From positions 94,645-158,644 of the forward strand of contig JAJPOQ010000140.1 of the NCBI GenBank assembly GCA_021232515.1: DNA of 64,000 nucleotides, in the 5' to 3' direction. A program made the translations under genes and the position numbers. Under the pieces are notes generated by a model. It was not told the origin of the DNA and searched no databases. It was given only the letters and a program-made list of their open reading frames with translations. This stretch comes from Lentisphaeraceae bacterium (GTDB lineage Bacteria; Verrucomicrobiota; Lentisphaeria; Lentisphaerales; Lentisphaeraceae). Positions within the stretch are counted from its first letter, which is position 1, and each line of letters starts with the position of its first letter. This document shows, piece after piece, positions 17,396 to 27,384 of the stretch.

Positions 17396-19078
17396 CTATT
17401 TTAGCAAGTCTAGTGATTTCAAAAAGATGTTCTTAGTAACTTTATCTAGTTTTGGCTCAGAAATACTTAAGAGCGTGTCTGAGAAAAGGTATGGATAAAA
17501 TGCCATATTTGAGTAAGCAATAAAGTTCGCTTTGTTTTTATTCCCTTCTCTTGCTAGGTACCCACCGATTGGAAAAACTTCTTCATCTATTTTGACTAAA
17601 GCCAGTGGAATGACAGTTGTGCTGTCATAGTCGATAAGTAGTGAACTTTTAACGTTCATCCAGCCAAACTGCTTTGGAACTACTTTGTAAAGCAGGCTAT
17701 TTACTTTCAGGCCGTCAGTTTCAGTAGAAGTACCACTTACACCAAGATTCGCAGTGTATTGAACTTGTGCTTCTTGCATGATTTCGCCTTCAAAAACAGT
17801 CTCATCTTTATGTGTTTTGAGGTTAAATGAGAGGTCGCCCATGAATGCAGCGCGAATAGATGAAATAAGTAGGACTCTTCCTCCGTCATTTGCGTACTGA
17901 TTAAGAAGTTTATTGATGTCTCTCTTCTTGATGAATCTGAATCCACTGGTTAGTTCACAAGCAGGAACAATGAGGATTGGCATTTCTTTGGGAGATGGCA
18001 GTTTTTTACCTAAGAAGTCTTTTAGGTTAAGAGAGCGATAAGACTCTTTAGCTTCTTTTAAAGTTCCCATCATACTAGCAGCTAGGTATCTTGATGAGTA
18101 ACCCAAGGCACTTTCATCATAACTATAGTAGCTTTCAGTAAGTACGCCGATTTTACCGTTTGCGTCTTTTGAAACAACTTCCTTAAAAAGTGGCATTTGT
18201 TCGAGAGTACGTTTTTTGATGATGTCATTGATCATGTTATCAATTTTAGGGAAGTCTACTTTGTCGTAGCGGTAACGAATACGCTGTTTAGCATACTCAT
18301 AAGCAGTATTTAGAACATCTGCAGTAGCTTTTATACCGATGATTCCCATACGGGCAACTGCTGTGTTGCCATTGTGGAAGTCTTTACTGGTAGTGAAAAG
18401 GTTTCTTTGGTAACTATCTACTAGGTATTGAGAATGAGAGAATGATGCATTTCTAAGATAGATTGGCAAAGTTGCGAGGTATTCTGAAATCTCTTGAGTG
18501 TCTTTAGTTTTCAATTCAAACTTATAGTCTTTCTTGAGAGCTTTGAGTTCGCTGAGACCTTCAGAACGGTTGAAGAGAGTTTCTAAGAAAAGAATTGGTT
18601 TATCAGCAGTTGATAAAAGTTGGTCTTTATTAATTTTGAGGCGGAAGCCACTTGAGAATTGAGAGACGGCATACATAGATGGCAAAAAGTGAGGGCTAGC
18701 TGCGTCATTTAAGTTATGACTGATCGAACCAATCCAAAGAGCCGCTTTATTAAAATCACGCTCCTTAAGAGCTTCAATCAATAGATGGAACATGTGAGGC
18801 ATAGCTTCCGGTTTTTCTAAAGAAGAAGCAAAATATAAATTGTTTTCTTTTAGGTAGTCCGATGCAGCTTTACCAACCAGTGTTTCTGAAATAGGAATAT
18901 TGTTGTCAGGAAATAGTGAATACTCTTTATAGAGTTTAGCTTTGACGTCAGAAGGCAAACCTTTGACTAGAGGGACGAGTCTCTCAAGTTCTTCAAGAGC
19001 TCTTTGATGACTGGATGTCCATGCTTGAGTATGGGCAATAAAAATAAAAGATATAAGCAGAAAAAGAATTCGTTTCAT
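17396..19078 (-). CDS. Secreted protein with zinc-dependent phospholipase C / S1-P1 nuclease-like domain
   Basis: 560 residues with a signal peptide cleaved near AHTQA, leaving Trp close to the mature N-terminus, as in zinc phospholipase C and P1 nuclease. The segment HMFHLL, then WIGSISHNLNDAASPHF (about residues 110-135), gives the H-x3-D-x4-H spacing of these trinuclear zinc enzymes. The second half (about 330-560) includes PILIVPACELTSGF and GGRVLLISSIRAAFMGD, an alpha/beta domain I cannot assign. Function is inferred from the metal-site pattern; a search is needed to confirm it. Confidence 0.6.
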   Translation of the reverse strand: MKRILFLLISFIFIAHTQAWTSSHQRALEELERLVPLVKGLPSDVKAKLYKEYSLFPDNNIPISETLVGKAASDYLKENNLYFASSLEKPEAMPHMFHLLIEALKERDFNKAALWIGSISHNLNDAASPHFLPSMYAVSQFSSGFRLKINKDQLLSTADKPILFLETLFNRSEGLSELKALKKDYKFELKTKDTQEISEYLATLPIYLRNASFSHSQYLVDSYQRNLFTTSKDFHNGNTAVARMGIIGIKATADVLNTAYEYAKQRIRYRYDKVDFPKIDNMINDIIKKRTLEQMPLFKEVVSKDANGKIGVLTESYYSYDESALGYSSRYLAASMMGTLKEAKESYRSLNLKDFLGKKLPSPKEMPILIVPACELTSGFRFIKKRDINKLLNQYANDGGRVLLISSIRAAFMGDLSFNLKTHKDETVFEGEIMQEAQVQYTANLGVSGTSTETDGLKVNSLLYKVVPKQFGWMNVKSSLLIDYDSTTVIPLALVKIDEEVFPIGGYLAREGNKNKANFIAYSNMAFYPYLFSDTLLSISEPKLDKVTKNIFLKSLDLLK

Positions 19079-19269
19079 AGTGGTGAAACCTTTATTATCA
19101 GTTATTATTTGAACGTCATCTTAGACGAAAAACACCTTACAATATAAAAATCAATTGTAGTCTCACAAGGTCGACTGCACCGAAAGTGATTTATTTTAGT
19201 GTTTGCAGTCTAACTCTTTTCATAATCATTGCTATGTTAAAACCTACTATCAACAGACGAAAAAGCTGA

Positions 19270-20505
19270 ATGGGAAAAAAATCTAAAAAGAAAAAAGGTC
19301 GAAATGTCGAAGACCTAAATGAGCGCGAACGCGTTGAGATCTATGGTCGTGCAGCCAAGCTAAGAAAGGCAGCGATCAATAAGAAAAAGACTTCTTCTAA
19401 GCGTTTAGACTGGAAGAAAAATGTCCGCCAAGGCGACTATGATCAAGAGTTCTCAGAAGAAAAACGTACAGGTAAAGGTCCAAAGTCCTTAGATGTTTGG
19501 GCCGAGAAAGCTTTATCTAAAGCTGGTGAGATGAAATCTCTAGATAACATCACAGAAGGAGATGAGTATCATAGAGGTGTTTTGACAACAGTTTCTAGGC
19601 AAGGTGGTATACTTCTTCACAAAGGTAAGATTTACGACTATATGTTGAAGCCTGAAATGTTGCTGATGCAAAAGACAGAACTTGCAGTTGGTGACGATGT
19701 CCTATTTTCATTTGATAGAGAAGACCATTGCCTGGTTGAGCAAAGGCTTGACCGTAAGCATATCCTATCGCGTCCAGATCCAACCCGCCCTGGAGTTGAA
19801 CGAGTGATTGCAGTCAATATGGACTACATCATCATTGTGACAGCTTTGACGAGCCCAGACATAAACTACAATTTACTTGACCGTTTTCTTATTGGTGTTG
19901 AGCAGAGTAAGGCAACGCCCATTATCTGTATCAATAAATACGACTTGTTGACCCCAGAGAATGAGCATTTATTAGACGACTTAAAAAACTATGAAAAACT
20001 TGGTTTTGAAATAATAAAGTGTTCGGCTGAAACTGGTGAAGGCGTAGATAAATTATTAGATACCATTTCTGGAAGCACATGTGTTTTCCTTGGTACTAGT
20101 GGAGTTGGTAAGTCTTCTTTGATAAATAGCATTGATCCCGAATTGAATATAAAGACTTCGGAGAACCGTGAAAGAGCTGCAGGTCGAGGCCGACACACGA
20201 CTGTTATGGCTCAGATGCACCATGTTCAAAGAGATATAAAACTCATCGACACTCCAGGTGTACGAGAATTCAATTTCTTAGATATCGAGAAGACTGAAAT
20301 ACAGTATGGCTTCAAAGAGTTCACAGAGTTCTTACCCTGTAAGTTCAATGATTGTAGCCATGAAAAAGAGAAGGGCTGCAATATACTTCCCGCTGTAGAA
20401 TCCGGCGAGATCTCCCAGAGTCGCTATGATAGTTATATGAAAATTTACAAAACTCTAGATATAAAACGTCTTGGCCCTAAACAGCGAGATAACCTTTTAT
20501 TTTGA
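19270..20505 (+). CDS. rsgA: Ribosome small subunit-dependent GTPase RsgA (YjeQ/EngC)
   Basis: RsgA checks late 30S maturation. The 411 residues show a Lys-rich N-terminal extension of about 90 residues, the OB domain, and the circularly permuted GTPase order: NKYD (G4) before GTSGVGKSSLINS (G1), then GRGRHTTV (G2), DTPGVREF (G3). A C-terminal zinc knuckle with Cys-x4-Cys-x-His-x5-Cys spacing (CKFNDCSHEKEKGC) follows. The long basic extension is unusual and may aid rRNA binding. It overlaps the in-frame region before ilvA, suggesting co-transcription with the amino-acid genes that follow. Confidence 0.95.
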   Translation: MGKKSKKKKGRNVEDLNERERVEIYGRAAKLRKAAINKKKTSSKRLDWKKNVRQGDYDQEFSEEKRTGKGPKSLDVWAEKALSKAGEMKSLDNITEGDEYHRGVLTTVSRQGGILLHKGKIYDYMLKPEMLLMQKTELAVGDDVLFSFDREDHCLVEQRLDRKHILSRPDPTRPGVERVIAVNMDYIIIVTALTSPDINYNLLDRFLIGVEQSKATPIICINKYDLLTPENEHLLDDLKNYEKLGFEIIKCSAETGEGVDKLLDTISGSTCVFLGTSGVGKSSLINSIDPELNIKTSENRERAAGRGRHTTVMAQMHHVQRDIKLIDTPGVREFNFLDIEKTEIQYGFKEFTEFLPCKFNDCSHEKEKGCNILPAVESGEISQSRYDSYMKIYKTLDIKRLGPKQRDNLLF

Positions 20506-20507
20506 GT

Positions 20508-22016
20508 ATGCAATCCACCTATATCAAAAAGATCTTAACAGCTAAAGTTTATGACTTGGCAGTCCAAACACCTTTGACGGAAGCGACTAAGTTATCTAAA
20601 AAATTGGCTAATTCAGTTTACGTTAAACGCGAAGACCTTCAGCCAGTCTTTTCTTTTAAAGTTCGTGGCGCTTATAACAAAATGCGTCAATTAACAGACG
20701 AAGAAAAATCTAAAGGTGTAGTCTGTGCATCTGCGGGGAATCACGCTCAAGGTGTGGCTCTATCAGCGAATCACCTTGGAATCAAGGCGACTATTGTTAT
20801 GCCGACGACAACTCCTGAGATAAAGGTTGAGTCTGTTCGTTCCATGGGTGGAAATGTTGTGCTTCATGGAGATACTTTTGATCTTGCCTGTACTCATGCT
20901 TATAAACTTCAAAAACAAAAAGGCATGACCTTTATACATCCCTATGATGATCCTGAAGTTATCGCAGGCCAAGGAACTGTTGGTGTAGAGTTGATGCAGC
21001 AGCTGTCGACTTTACCAGATTATGTTTTTGTTCCAGTGGGTGGAGGCGGCTTAGCTGCAGGTGTATCTACTTATGTTAAGTACCTAAGTCCAGATACAAA
21101 AGTGATTGCCGTAGAGTCAGAAGACTCCGCTTGCTTGGCTTCAGCATTTAAATCTGGAGAGCGCAGCATCTTGCCAGAAGTAGGTATATTTGCGGATGGA
21201 GTTGCAGTCGCACAGATAGGTGAAGAAACTTTTAAGCTTTTGAAAGACTATGTTGACGAAGTCGTTACTGTTTCAACAGATGAGGTTTGCGCAGCAATTA
21301 AAGATCTATTTGAAGATACTCGAGCCATTGCTGAACCAGCAGGCGCTTTAGCAACTGCTGGGATGAAGAAGTTTATGATACAAAATGCGTTAGAGAACAA
21401 AACAGTTGTCACTATAAACAGTGGCGCAAATACTAGTTTTGGTCGATTGAGGCATATTTCAGAAAGAACAGAGCTTGGTTCAAACAAAGAAGCCTTATTT
21501 GCAGTGTCAATTGAGGAAAAAGCAGGAAGCTTTTTGAGCTTTTGTGAGTGTATGGGGGATGCCAACATAACAGAGTTCAACTATAGATTTAAAAAGTCTG
21601 TACAGGCTCAAGTTTTTGTTGGTGTAGAATTGCGTTCTGGTTTAGAAGACCGAGAAAGACTTATACAGAGCTTTAGGGATTATGGTTATACCTCATTTGA
21701 TCTAACTGACAATGAGATGGCAAAACTACACGTTCGCTACATGGTGGGTGGACATGCTGAGGATAATCATGAAAGACTATTCCGTGTTCAGTTTCCTGAA
21801 AAACCAGGAGCTTTATTGAAGTTTCTCAAGGCACTAGGCAATAGATGGAGTATCACTCTTTTTCACTATCGTAATCATGCAGCAGCGTATGGACGAGTTT
21901 TATTCGGAGTTCATGCTTCTGCGGATGATTGTGACCTCACAGACAAACTTTCTGAAATAGGCTATGTTTTTTTTGAAGAGACAGAGAATCCAGCCTACAA
22001 GATTTTTTTGAGTTAG
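20508..22016 (+). CDS. ilvA: Threonine deaminase (biosynthetic)
   Basis: Converts threonine to 2-oxobutyrate, the first step to isoleucine, using PLP. The 502 residues include the PLP lysine in FSFKVRGAY (Lys51), the phosphate loop VGGGGLAAG and two C-terminal ACT-like regulatory domains (about 325-500). The double ACT marks the isoleucine-inhibited biosynthetic form. A TTG at 20502 is in frame, but ATG 20508 matches the family start better. It lies just after rsgA and upstream of cysK and ilvD. Confidence 0.95.
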   Translation: MQSTYIKKILTAKVYDLAVQTPLTEATKLSKKLANSVYVKREDLQPVFSFKVRGAYNKMRQLTDEEKSKGVVCASAGNHAQGVALSANHLGIKATIVMPTTTPEIKVESVRSMGGNVVLHGDTFDLACTHAYKLQKQKGMTFIHPYDDPEVIAGQGTVGVELMQQLSTLPDYVFVPVGGGGLAAGVSTYVKYLSPDTKVIAVESEDSACLASAFKSGERSILPEVGIFADGVAVAQIGEETFKLLKDYVDEVVTVSTDEVCAAIKDLFEDTRAIAEPAGALATAGMKKFMIQNALENKTVVTINSGANTSFGRLRHISERTELGSNKEALFAVSIEEKAGSFLSFCECMGDANITEFNYRFKKSVQAQVFVGVELRSGLEDRERLIQSFRDYGYTSFDLTDNEMAKLHVRYMVGGHAEDNHERLFRVQFPEKPGALLKFLKALGNRWSITLFHYRNHAAAYGRVLFGVHASADDCDLTDKLSEIGYVFFEETENPAYKIFLS

Positions 22017-22125
22017 ATCTCATAGATTCTAAGTAACCTTTTGGCCTTAAAATTTGATTTACTATTTCGTAGATATAGATTAGGCGATTATTCAGAAGGA
22101 AAACCCTATTTTATGGAGAAATGCC

Positions 22126-23058
22126 ATGGGCAAAGTTGCATCAGATATTCTTGAATTAGTGGGTGGAACCCCATTAGTCAAAATTAATCGTTTAAATAAT
22201 GGTGGTTCTGATCTTTATGCTAAGCTAGAAGCTTCAAATCCAGGTTTTTGCGTTAAAGATAGAATCGCGAAGGCTATGATTGATGATGCTATCGCAGATG
22301 GTCGTTTAAAGCCGGGTATGAATGTTATAGAACCTACCAGCGGTAACACAGGTATCGGTTTGGCGATGACTTGTGCAGTCCGAGGTTATAAAGTCACACT
22401 AGTTATGCCGGATACTATGTCAGCAGAAAGACGACAAATTTTAAAGGTTTTTGGTGCAGAACTTGTTCTTACTCCTGGTGCTGAAGGCATGCCTGGTGCC
22501 ATCCGCAAAGCAGAAGAGCTAGTGGCTCAAAGCTCTGATTCATGGATGCCACAACAGTTCAATAATCCAAGTAATCCTAAAGTTCACCGCGAAACTACAG
22601 CGGAAGAAATTTGGAATGATACTGACGGTGAAATTGACATTATCGTTGGTGGTGTAGGTACAGGCGGAACTATTACTGGTTGCGCAGAAGTTCTTAAACA
22701 AAAAAAATCTTCAGTTAAAGCTATTGCTGTTGAACCAATTAACTCTGCAGTAATGTCTGGAGAAGGTCCAGGCAAGCATAAAGTTCAGGGTATTGGTGCT
22801 GGTTTTATTCCAACAGTTCTAAATATGGATCTGATTGACGAAGTCGAAAAAGTGACAGACGAAGAAGCTGGCGAAACTGCTAGAGCTCTAGCAATAAAGG
22901 AAGGTATTTTCTGCGGTATATCTAGTGGTGCCGCTATGGCAGCTGCAATCAAAGTGGCAGAAAATCCTGAAAATGCAGGCAAGAAAATTGTTGTGGTGCT
23001 TCCAGATACCGGTGAGCGATATCTCTCAACTTGGTTGTTTGAAGAATACCGCTGCTAA
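22126..23058 (+). CDS. cysK: Cysteine synthase A (O-acetylserine sulfhydrylase)
   Basis: Makes cysteine from O-acetylserine and sulfide. The 310-residue PLP enzyme has the lysine motif FCVKDRIA (Lys44), EPTSGNTGIGLA for substrate binding, GTGGTITG for PLP phosphate, and a C-terminal DTGERYLST. Length and motifs are typical of CysK. It lies 109 bases after ilvA and 31 bases before ilvD on the same strand, so all three are likely one operon. Confidence 0.95.
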   Translation: MGKVASDILELVGGTPLVKINRLNNGGSDLYAKLEASNPGFCVKDRIAKAMIDDAIADGRLKPGMNVIEPTSGNTGIGLAMTCAVRGYKVTLVMPDTMSAERRQILKVFGAELVLTPGAEGMPGAIRKAEELVAQSSDSWMPQQFNNPSNPKVHRETTAEEIWNDTDGEIDIIVGGVGTGGTITGCAEVLKQKKSSVKAIAVEPINSAVMSGEGPGKHKVQGIGAGFIPTVLNMDLIDEVEKVTDEEAGETARALAIKEGIFCGISSGAAMAAAIKVAENPENAGKKIVVVLPDTGERYLSTWLFEEYRC

Positions 23059-23089
23059 GATTATATTTTAAAAAATTTAAGAGGAATTC

Positions 23090-24934
23090 ATGGCTAATTA
23101 CCGTTCAAAAACTACTACAGAAGGCCGAAATATGGCCGGAGCACGTGCACTATGGCGCGCAACAGGAATGACAGATGAAGACTTCGGTAAGCCAATTATT
23201 GCCGTAGTCAATTCATTTACACAATTTGTTCCAGGTCACGTTCACCTCAAGGATATGGGGCAACTTGTTGCTCGAGAAATAGAAGCGAATGGTGGTGTGG
23301 CCAAAGAGTTTAACACCATTGCTGTTGATGATGGTATAGCGATGGGGCACGACGGCATGCTTTATAGTTTACCTTCACGTGAGATCATTGCTGACTCAGT
23401 TGAATACATGGTAAATGCCCACAAAGCGGATGCCATAGTTTGTATCTCAAACTGTGACAAAATCACTCCTGGAATGCTCATGGCAGCACTTCGATTGAAT
23501 GTTCCTGCAGTATTTGTTTCAGGTGGACCAATGGAAGCAGGAAAAACTAAGCTAGCAGATGGAACGACTCACAAGACTGACTTAGTTGATGCCATGATTG
23601 CCGGTGCGGATAGAAATGTTAGTGATGAAGATGCTGCAAGCTATGAGCGCTCTGCTTGTCCAACATGTGGGTCTTGCTCAGGTATGTTCACAGCAAACTC
23701 TATGAACTGTCTTACTGAAGCTCTAGGATTATCTCTCCCAGGTAACGGTTCTACTCTTGCAACTCACTCAGATCGTAAGCAGCTATTTTTAAGAGCTGCA
23801 AAAATCATCGTTGAAGCGTCTAAACGTTACTACGAAGATTTTGACGATTCAGTTCTTCCTCGTTCAATTGCGACTTTTGAAGCTTTTGAAAACGCTATGA
23901 CCTTAGATATAGCAATGGGCGGTTCGACAAATACAGTTCTACATTTATTAGCAGCTGCACAAGAAGCAGAAGTTGATTTTACTATGGAAGATATAGATAG
24001 ACTTTCTCGCTCAGTGCCTAACTTATGTAAAGTTGCTCCTTCAACACAACTTTATCACATGGAAGATGTTCACCGTGCTGGTGGTATCATCAGTATCCTC
24101 GGTGAGCTTGAAAAAGCAGGCTTATTGAAGTCGGATGTTAAGAGTATCCATTCGGCAAGTCTAGGAGATGCGATAAATAACTATGACGTTACTCGTACAG
24201 ATGATGAAAAAGTGAAAGAGTTTTTTAGAGCAGGACCTGCTGGTATACGAACTCAGACTGCATTTAGTCAGTCAACACGTTTCGATACTCTTGATGTGGA
24301 TAGAGAAAACGGTTGTATTAGAAGTAAAGAGAATGCTTACAGCCAAGATGGTGGACTTGCTGTTCTCTTCGGTAATCTCGCGAAAAATGGTTGCATAGTT
24401 AAAACTGCTGGTGTTGATGAGTCGATTTTAACGTTCTCCGGTCCTGCACGAGTTTTTGAAAGCCAGGATGACGCTGTAAATGCAATTTTAGCAGATAAAG
24501 TGGTTGCTGGCGATGTAGTTGTTATTCGCTATGAAGGTCCTAAAGGCGGTCCGGGTATGCAGGAAATGCTTTATCCTACAACTTACCTTAAGTCTCGTGG
24601 TCTTGGTAAAGATTGTGCATTGATTACCGACGGCCGTTTTTCTGGCGGTACTTCAGGTTTATCAATTGGTCATGCTTCTCCAGAAGCAGCTAGCGGTGGT
24701 GCTATCGGTCTTGTTGAAGAAGGTGACACTATCAAGATCGATATTCCAAACCGTACGATCGATATAGATATCTCAGCTGAAGAGCTTGAAGCTCGACGTG
24801 AGAAAATGGAAAATAGTGAAAAACCTTGGAAGCCAGCGACGAGAAAGCGCAAAGTTTCAAAAGCACTACAGGCATATGCTGCTATGGCAACAAGTGCAGA
24901 TAAAGGTGCTGTGAGAACATTAGATAATTTCTAA
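23090..24934 (+). CDS. ilvD: Dihydroxy-acid dehydratase
   Basis: An Fe-S dehydratase in valine and isoleucine synthesis (third common step). The 614 residues show [10 protein letters not shown] and [18 protein letters not shown], which hold the cluster cysteines, [15 protein letters not shown] near the C-terminus, and the length of the bacterial long form. GAGGAATTC precedes the ATG. It ends the rsgA-ilvA-cysK-ilvD run, and a strong terminator follows 16 bases after the stop. Confidence 0.96.
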   Translation: MANYRSKTTTEGRNMAGARALWRATGMTDEDFGKPIIAVVNSFTQFVPGHVHLKDMGQLVAREIEANGGVAKEFNTIAVDDGIAMGHDGMLYSLPSREIIADSVEYMVNAHKADAIVCISNCDKITPGMLMAALRLNVPAVFVSGGPMEAGKTKLADGTTHKTDLVDAMIAGADRNVSDEDAASYERSACPTCGSCSGMFTANSMNCLTEALGLSLPGNGSTLATHSDRKQLFLRAAKIIVEASKRYYEDFDDSVLPRSIATFEAFENAMTLDIAMGGSTNTVLHLLAAAQEAEVDFTMEDIDRLSRSVPNLCKVAPSTQLYHMEDVHRAGGIISILGELEKAGLLKSDVKSIHSASLGDAINNYDVTRTDDEKVKEFFRAGPAGIRTQTAFSQSTRFDTLDVDRENGCIRSKENAYSQDGGLAVLFGNLAKNGCIVKTAGVDESILTFSGPARVFESQDDAVNAILADKVVAGDVVVIRYEGPKGGPGMQEMLYPTTYLKSRGLGKDCALITDGRFSGGTSGLSIGHASPEAASGGAIGLVEEGDTIKIDIPNRTIDIDISAEELEARREKMENSEKPWKPATRKRKVSKALQAYAAMATSADKGAVRTLDNF

Positions 24935-24950
24935 TTTCGAATGACTACAC

Positions 24951-24988
24951 AAAAAAGCCGTTTGAGTTAACTCAAACGGCTTTTTTTT
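24951..24988. terminator. Bidirectional terminator between ilvD and the aldehyde dehydrogenase gene
   Basis: AAGCCGTTTGAG pairs perfectly with CTCAAACGGCTT across TTAA, with six A on the left and eight T on the right. It works for both converging genes. Confidence 0.9.
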
Positions 24989-25007
24989 ATTTAACTATGT
25001 AAAATTT

Positions 25008-26594
25008 TTACTCTTGACCCATTTTGCCATTCATTAGTCTCCAGATTTCAAGAGGATTCCCATCTTTTATTTCGTCAGGAAGTAAGGCTTGAGGAAAGTT
25101 CTGGTAAGAAACTGGTCGAGCATAACGGTTTATCGCTGCTGTGCCAACTGAAGTTGTTCTTGAGTCAGTTGAAGCAGGGTAAGGACCGCCGTGAAGCATA
25201 GAAGAGCAAACTTCGACACCAGTAGGGTACTGGTTGATGATTAGTCGACCGACTTTCTTCTCAACAGCGCTTATGACATCTGCAAACTGGATTAACTCTT
25301 CATCTTCTCCGTGAATAGAAGAAGTTAGGTGACCTTCTAAGTGTTCAACAACTTCTAGTATTTGTTCTTTATTATTACAGATAACGATAAATGTACACGG
25401 ACCGAAGACTTCTTTATTGAGCTCGTCGTTATTTAAGAATGTTTCTGCTGAAGCTGAGAAAACTGCCGGTTGAGCAGCTGTCGCATCATTTTCTGTAGTT
25501 GCATCAGATTTGCCGAGAAGAGTAACTCCGTCAACAGCAAGTTTAGCAGAAAGTTCTTTACTGTAACCATCTTTGATTGATGAGTGAACCATAGTTCCTG
25601 CAGGAGCATTTTTGATTGATTCAGCAAGCTTTTGGATAAATGAGTTAACTTCAGGAGAGGCTTGAACGACTAGCATCCCAGGGTTCGTACAGAATTGGCC
25701 AGCACCGAGGCAGATAGAACCTGTTAGACCAGCAACTAGAGCTTCTTCATTTTTCTTGATTGTTTCAGGAAGTAAGAATACAGGATTGGATGAGCCCATT
25801 TCAGCGTAAACTGGAATTGGTTCAGGTCTAGAAGCGGCAGTATCAAAGATAGCTCTGCCACCTGGGATTGAGCCAGTAAAGCCGACAGCTTTTATTGCAG
25901 GGTGTTTAACTAAAGCTTGACCTGTAAGGTGACTTTTACCGTGAATCATGGATATAGTTCCTTCCGGCATACCACACTCTTTAGCTGCAGATACTGCTGC
26001 GTGAGCAACAAGTTCAGCTGTTCCTGGGTGAGCTGGGTGTGCTTTAAGAACAACTGGGCAGCCAGCAGCAATGGCAGAAGCAGTATCGCCACCAGCAGTT
26101 GAAAATGCTAGAGGGAAGTTTGACGCGCCAAATACAGCGACTGGACCTATAGCTCTTTCCATGTAGCGGATATCTGGCTTTGGAAGTGGTTGGCGATCTG
26201 GAATAGCTGTATCGATACGAGCATTTACCCATGAACCTTCTTCTATAAGGTCAGCAAACATGGTTAGCTGTCCACAAGTACGGCCTCTTTCACCAGTGAT
26301 TCTTCCTTCTGGAAGTCCAGTTTCAGCAACAGCTCTTTGGATAAGTTCATCACCAAGGTTGACGACGTTTTCGGCTATCTTTCTAAGGAATGCAGCTCTC
26401 TCTTTACTTGAAGTATTTCTGAAAGAGTCAAAAGCTTTAGCGGCCAAGTTACAGGCGCTGTTTATTTCTTCACTTGTTGCTTCTATAAAAGCAGTTTCTA
26501 GATTTTGGCCAGTTGTTGGGTCGACTGCGATAGTTTCATCTGTGCCATTTGCCGAGAGGCTATAGCCAATGAAGTTTTTACCATGAAGAGACAT
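25008..26594 (-). CDS. NADP-dependent aldehyde dehydrogenase, 2,5-dioxovalerate (alpha-ketoglutaric semialdehyde) dehydrogenase type
   Basis: Oxidises an aldehyde to the acid; its closest-looking relatives act on 2,5-dioxopentanoate at the end of uronate/pentose or hydroxyproline breakdown. The 528 residues include the cofactor motif GASNFPLAFSTAGGD, the catalytic Glu in YAEMGSSNP and catalytic Cys in GAGQFCTNPG, as in this branch (Glu-Met-Gly-Ser). ATG 26594 has AAGGAG 7 bases upstream; the in-frame GTG 26600 does not fit. No pathway neighbours are present, so the substrate is inferred. Confidence 0.85.
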   Translation of the reverse strand: MSLHGKNFIGYSLSANGTDETIAVDPTTGQNLETAFIEATSEEINSACNLAAKAFDSFRNTSSKERAAFLRKIAENVVNLGDELIQRAVAETGLPEGRITGERGRTCGQLTMFADLIEEGSWVNARIDTAIPDRQPLPKPDIRYMERAIGPVAVFGASNFPLAFSTAGGDTASAIAAGCPVVLKAHPAHPGTAELVAHAAVSAAKECGMPEGTISMIHGKSHLTGQALVKHPAIKAVGFTGSIPGGRAIFDTAASRPEPIPVYAEMGSSNPVFLLPETIKKNEEALVAGLTGSICLGAGQFCTNPGMLVVQASPEVNSFIQKLAESIKNAPAGTMVHSSIKDGYSKELSAKLAVDGVTLLGKSDATTENDATAAQPAVFSASAETFLNNDELNKEVFGPCTFIVICNNKEQILEVVEHLEGHLTSSIHGEDEELIQFADVISAVEKKVGRLIINQYPTGVEVCSSMLHGGPYPASTDSRTTSVGTAAINRYARPVSYQNFPQALLPDEIKDGNPLEIWRLMNGKMGQE

Positions 26595-26763
26595 ATACAC
26601 ACTCCTTTTAAAAGGTTTTTTAACACGTGGAATTTTAGTTTAAAAGTAAAATCTTGGGAACTCTAAGGGCAGGATTGAATTGAGTCAATAGTAGGTAGGT
26701 TTTTAATGATATAAATGGGTGTACTATTTTTGCTCATACTTGTCTATTATTAAGACATTTTGT

Positions 26764-26777
26764 AAGTCTCGAGACTT
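26764..26777. promoter_or_regulatory. 14-bp perfect palindrome in the gap upstream of the GG peptide
   Basis: AAGTCTCGAGACTT is its own reverse complement. It lies in the 289-base gap between the aldehyde dehydrogenase start and the small peptide gene, about 105 bases before the latter. It has no loop, which favours a dimeric protein-binding site over an RNA hairpin. Apart from this and an AT-rich possible promoter (TATAGT near 26852), nothing else is apparent in the gap. Confidence 0.35.
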
Positions 26778-26883
26778 TATTAATTGTTTTTAAGTTGTTT
26801 GTATTGAGTGTAATATGTCTATTTTTATTCTTTGTGAATGAGACGTGCTATTATAGTGAAAATAGTTTTTAAGGAGATTGCTC

Positions 26884-27030
26884 ATGAAAGATAAAAAAGA
26901 TAAGCCATTGATCAGCTTGGATGATTTAACTCCACGTGAAGAAGTACGAGGTGGAGCGGATAAAGGAAAACAAATTTTTGGATCGTTTAGTTCTCAGAAC
27001 GATAAAAACAAGCCTAAAGACAGATTCTAA
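26884..27030 (+). CDS. 48-residue peptide with double-glycine leader-like motif
   Basis: A short gene with a strong AAGGAG 7 bases before the ATG and a strong terminator 16 bases after its stop, so it is a well-formed single-gene transcript. The product starts MKDKKDKPLISLDDLTPREE, continues to VRGG at residues 21-24, and ends with a polar, glycine/serine/lysine-rich tail. The L-x2-DL-x5-V-x-GG pattern resembles leader peptides cut after Gly-Gly by C39 peptidase transporters, in bacteriocins and some RiPPs. No transporter or modifying enzyme is next to it. It is also possible that this is a small cytoplasmic protein. Confidence 0.65.
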   Translation: MKDKKDKPLISLDDLTPREEVRGGADKGKQIFGSFSSQNDKNKPKDRF

Positions 27031-27046
27031 AGAATCGTATGAGCAT

Positions 27047-27085
27047 ACCCTCTTCGGTGAAGTCCCTTCCGGAGAGGGTTTTTTT
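27047..27085 (+). terminator. Terminator of the GG-peptide gene
   Basis: ACCCTCTTCGG (27047-27057) pairs with CCGGAGAGGGT (27069-27079), with one G-U pair and an 11-base loop, followed by a run of T to 27085. It overlaps the tail of the converging gene by nothing and ends just before its stop. Confidence 0.85.
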
Positions 27086-27087
27086 AT

Positions 27088-27273
27088 TTAGCCTTCAGCT
27101 AAAGCTTTCTTGATTTGTTCTCTAGCATCTTCAAACTCATCACTAGCTAAAATGCCTTTGTTCATAAGGAGGGCAACTAGTGCGTTTTGAGTGATAGCCA
27201 TTTCTTGGATAACATCTGCCTGTTCCTCTACGAGTTCCACCAGTTCATCTTGTTCTTCATTTTGGAGACTCAT
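27088..27273 (-). CDS. Small acidic helical protein, unknown function
   Basis: 61 residues, strongly acidic and probably helical: an acidic coiled coil (EEQDELVELVEEQADVIQEM) followed by a helix-turn (ALVALLMNKGILASDEFEDA) with an MNKGIL-type turn common at subunit C-termini. AGGAG precedes the ATG by 8 bases, which supports expression. I do not recognise a family. It converges on the GG-peptide gene and lies downstream of the NsrR-like gene on the same strand, about 110 bases away. Confidence 0.65.
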   Translation of the reverse strand: MSLQNEEQDELVELVEEQADVIQEMAITQNALVALLMNKGILASDEFEDAREQIKKALAEG

Positions 27274-27384
27274 AAGCCAACTCCTATTAACTTTTTAATT
27301 ATACGGATTGTTAAAGTGACAAAATATCATGAAAAGCCAAAATGAGCAAATTGAAGTGCCTAGATAATTTTTCAATTATGTCAT

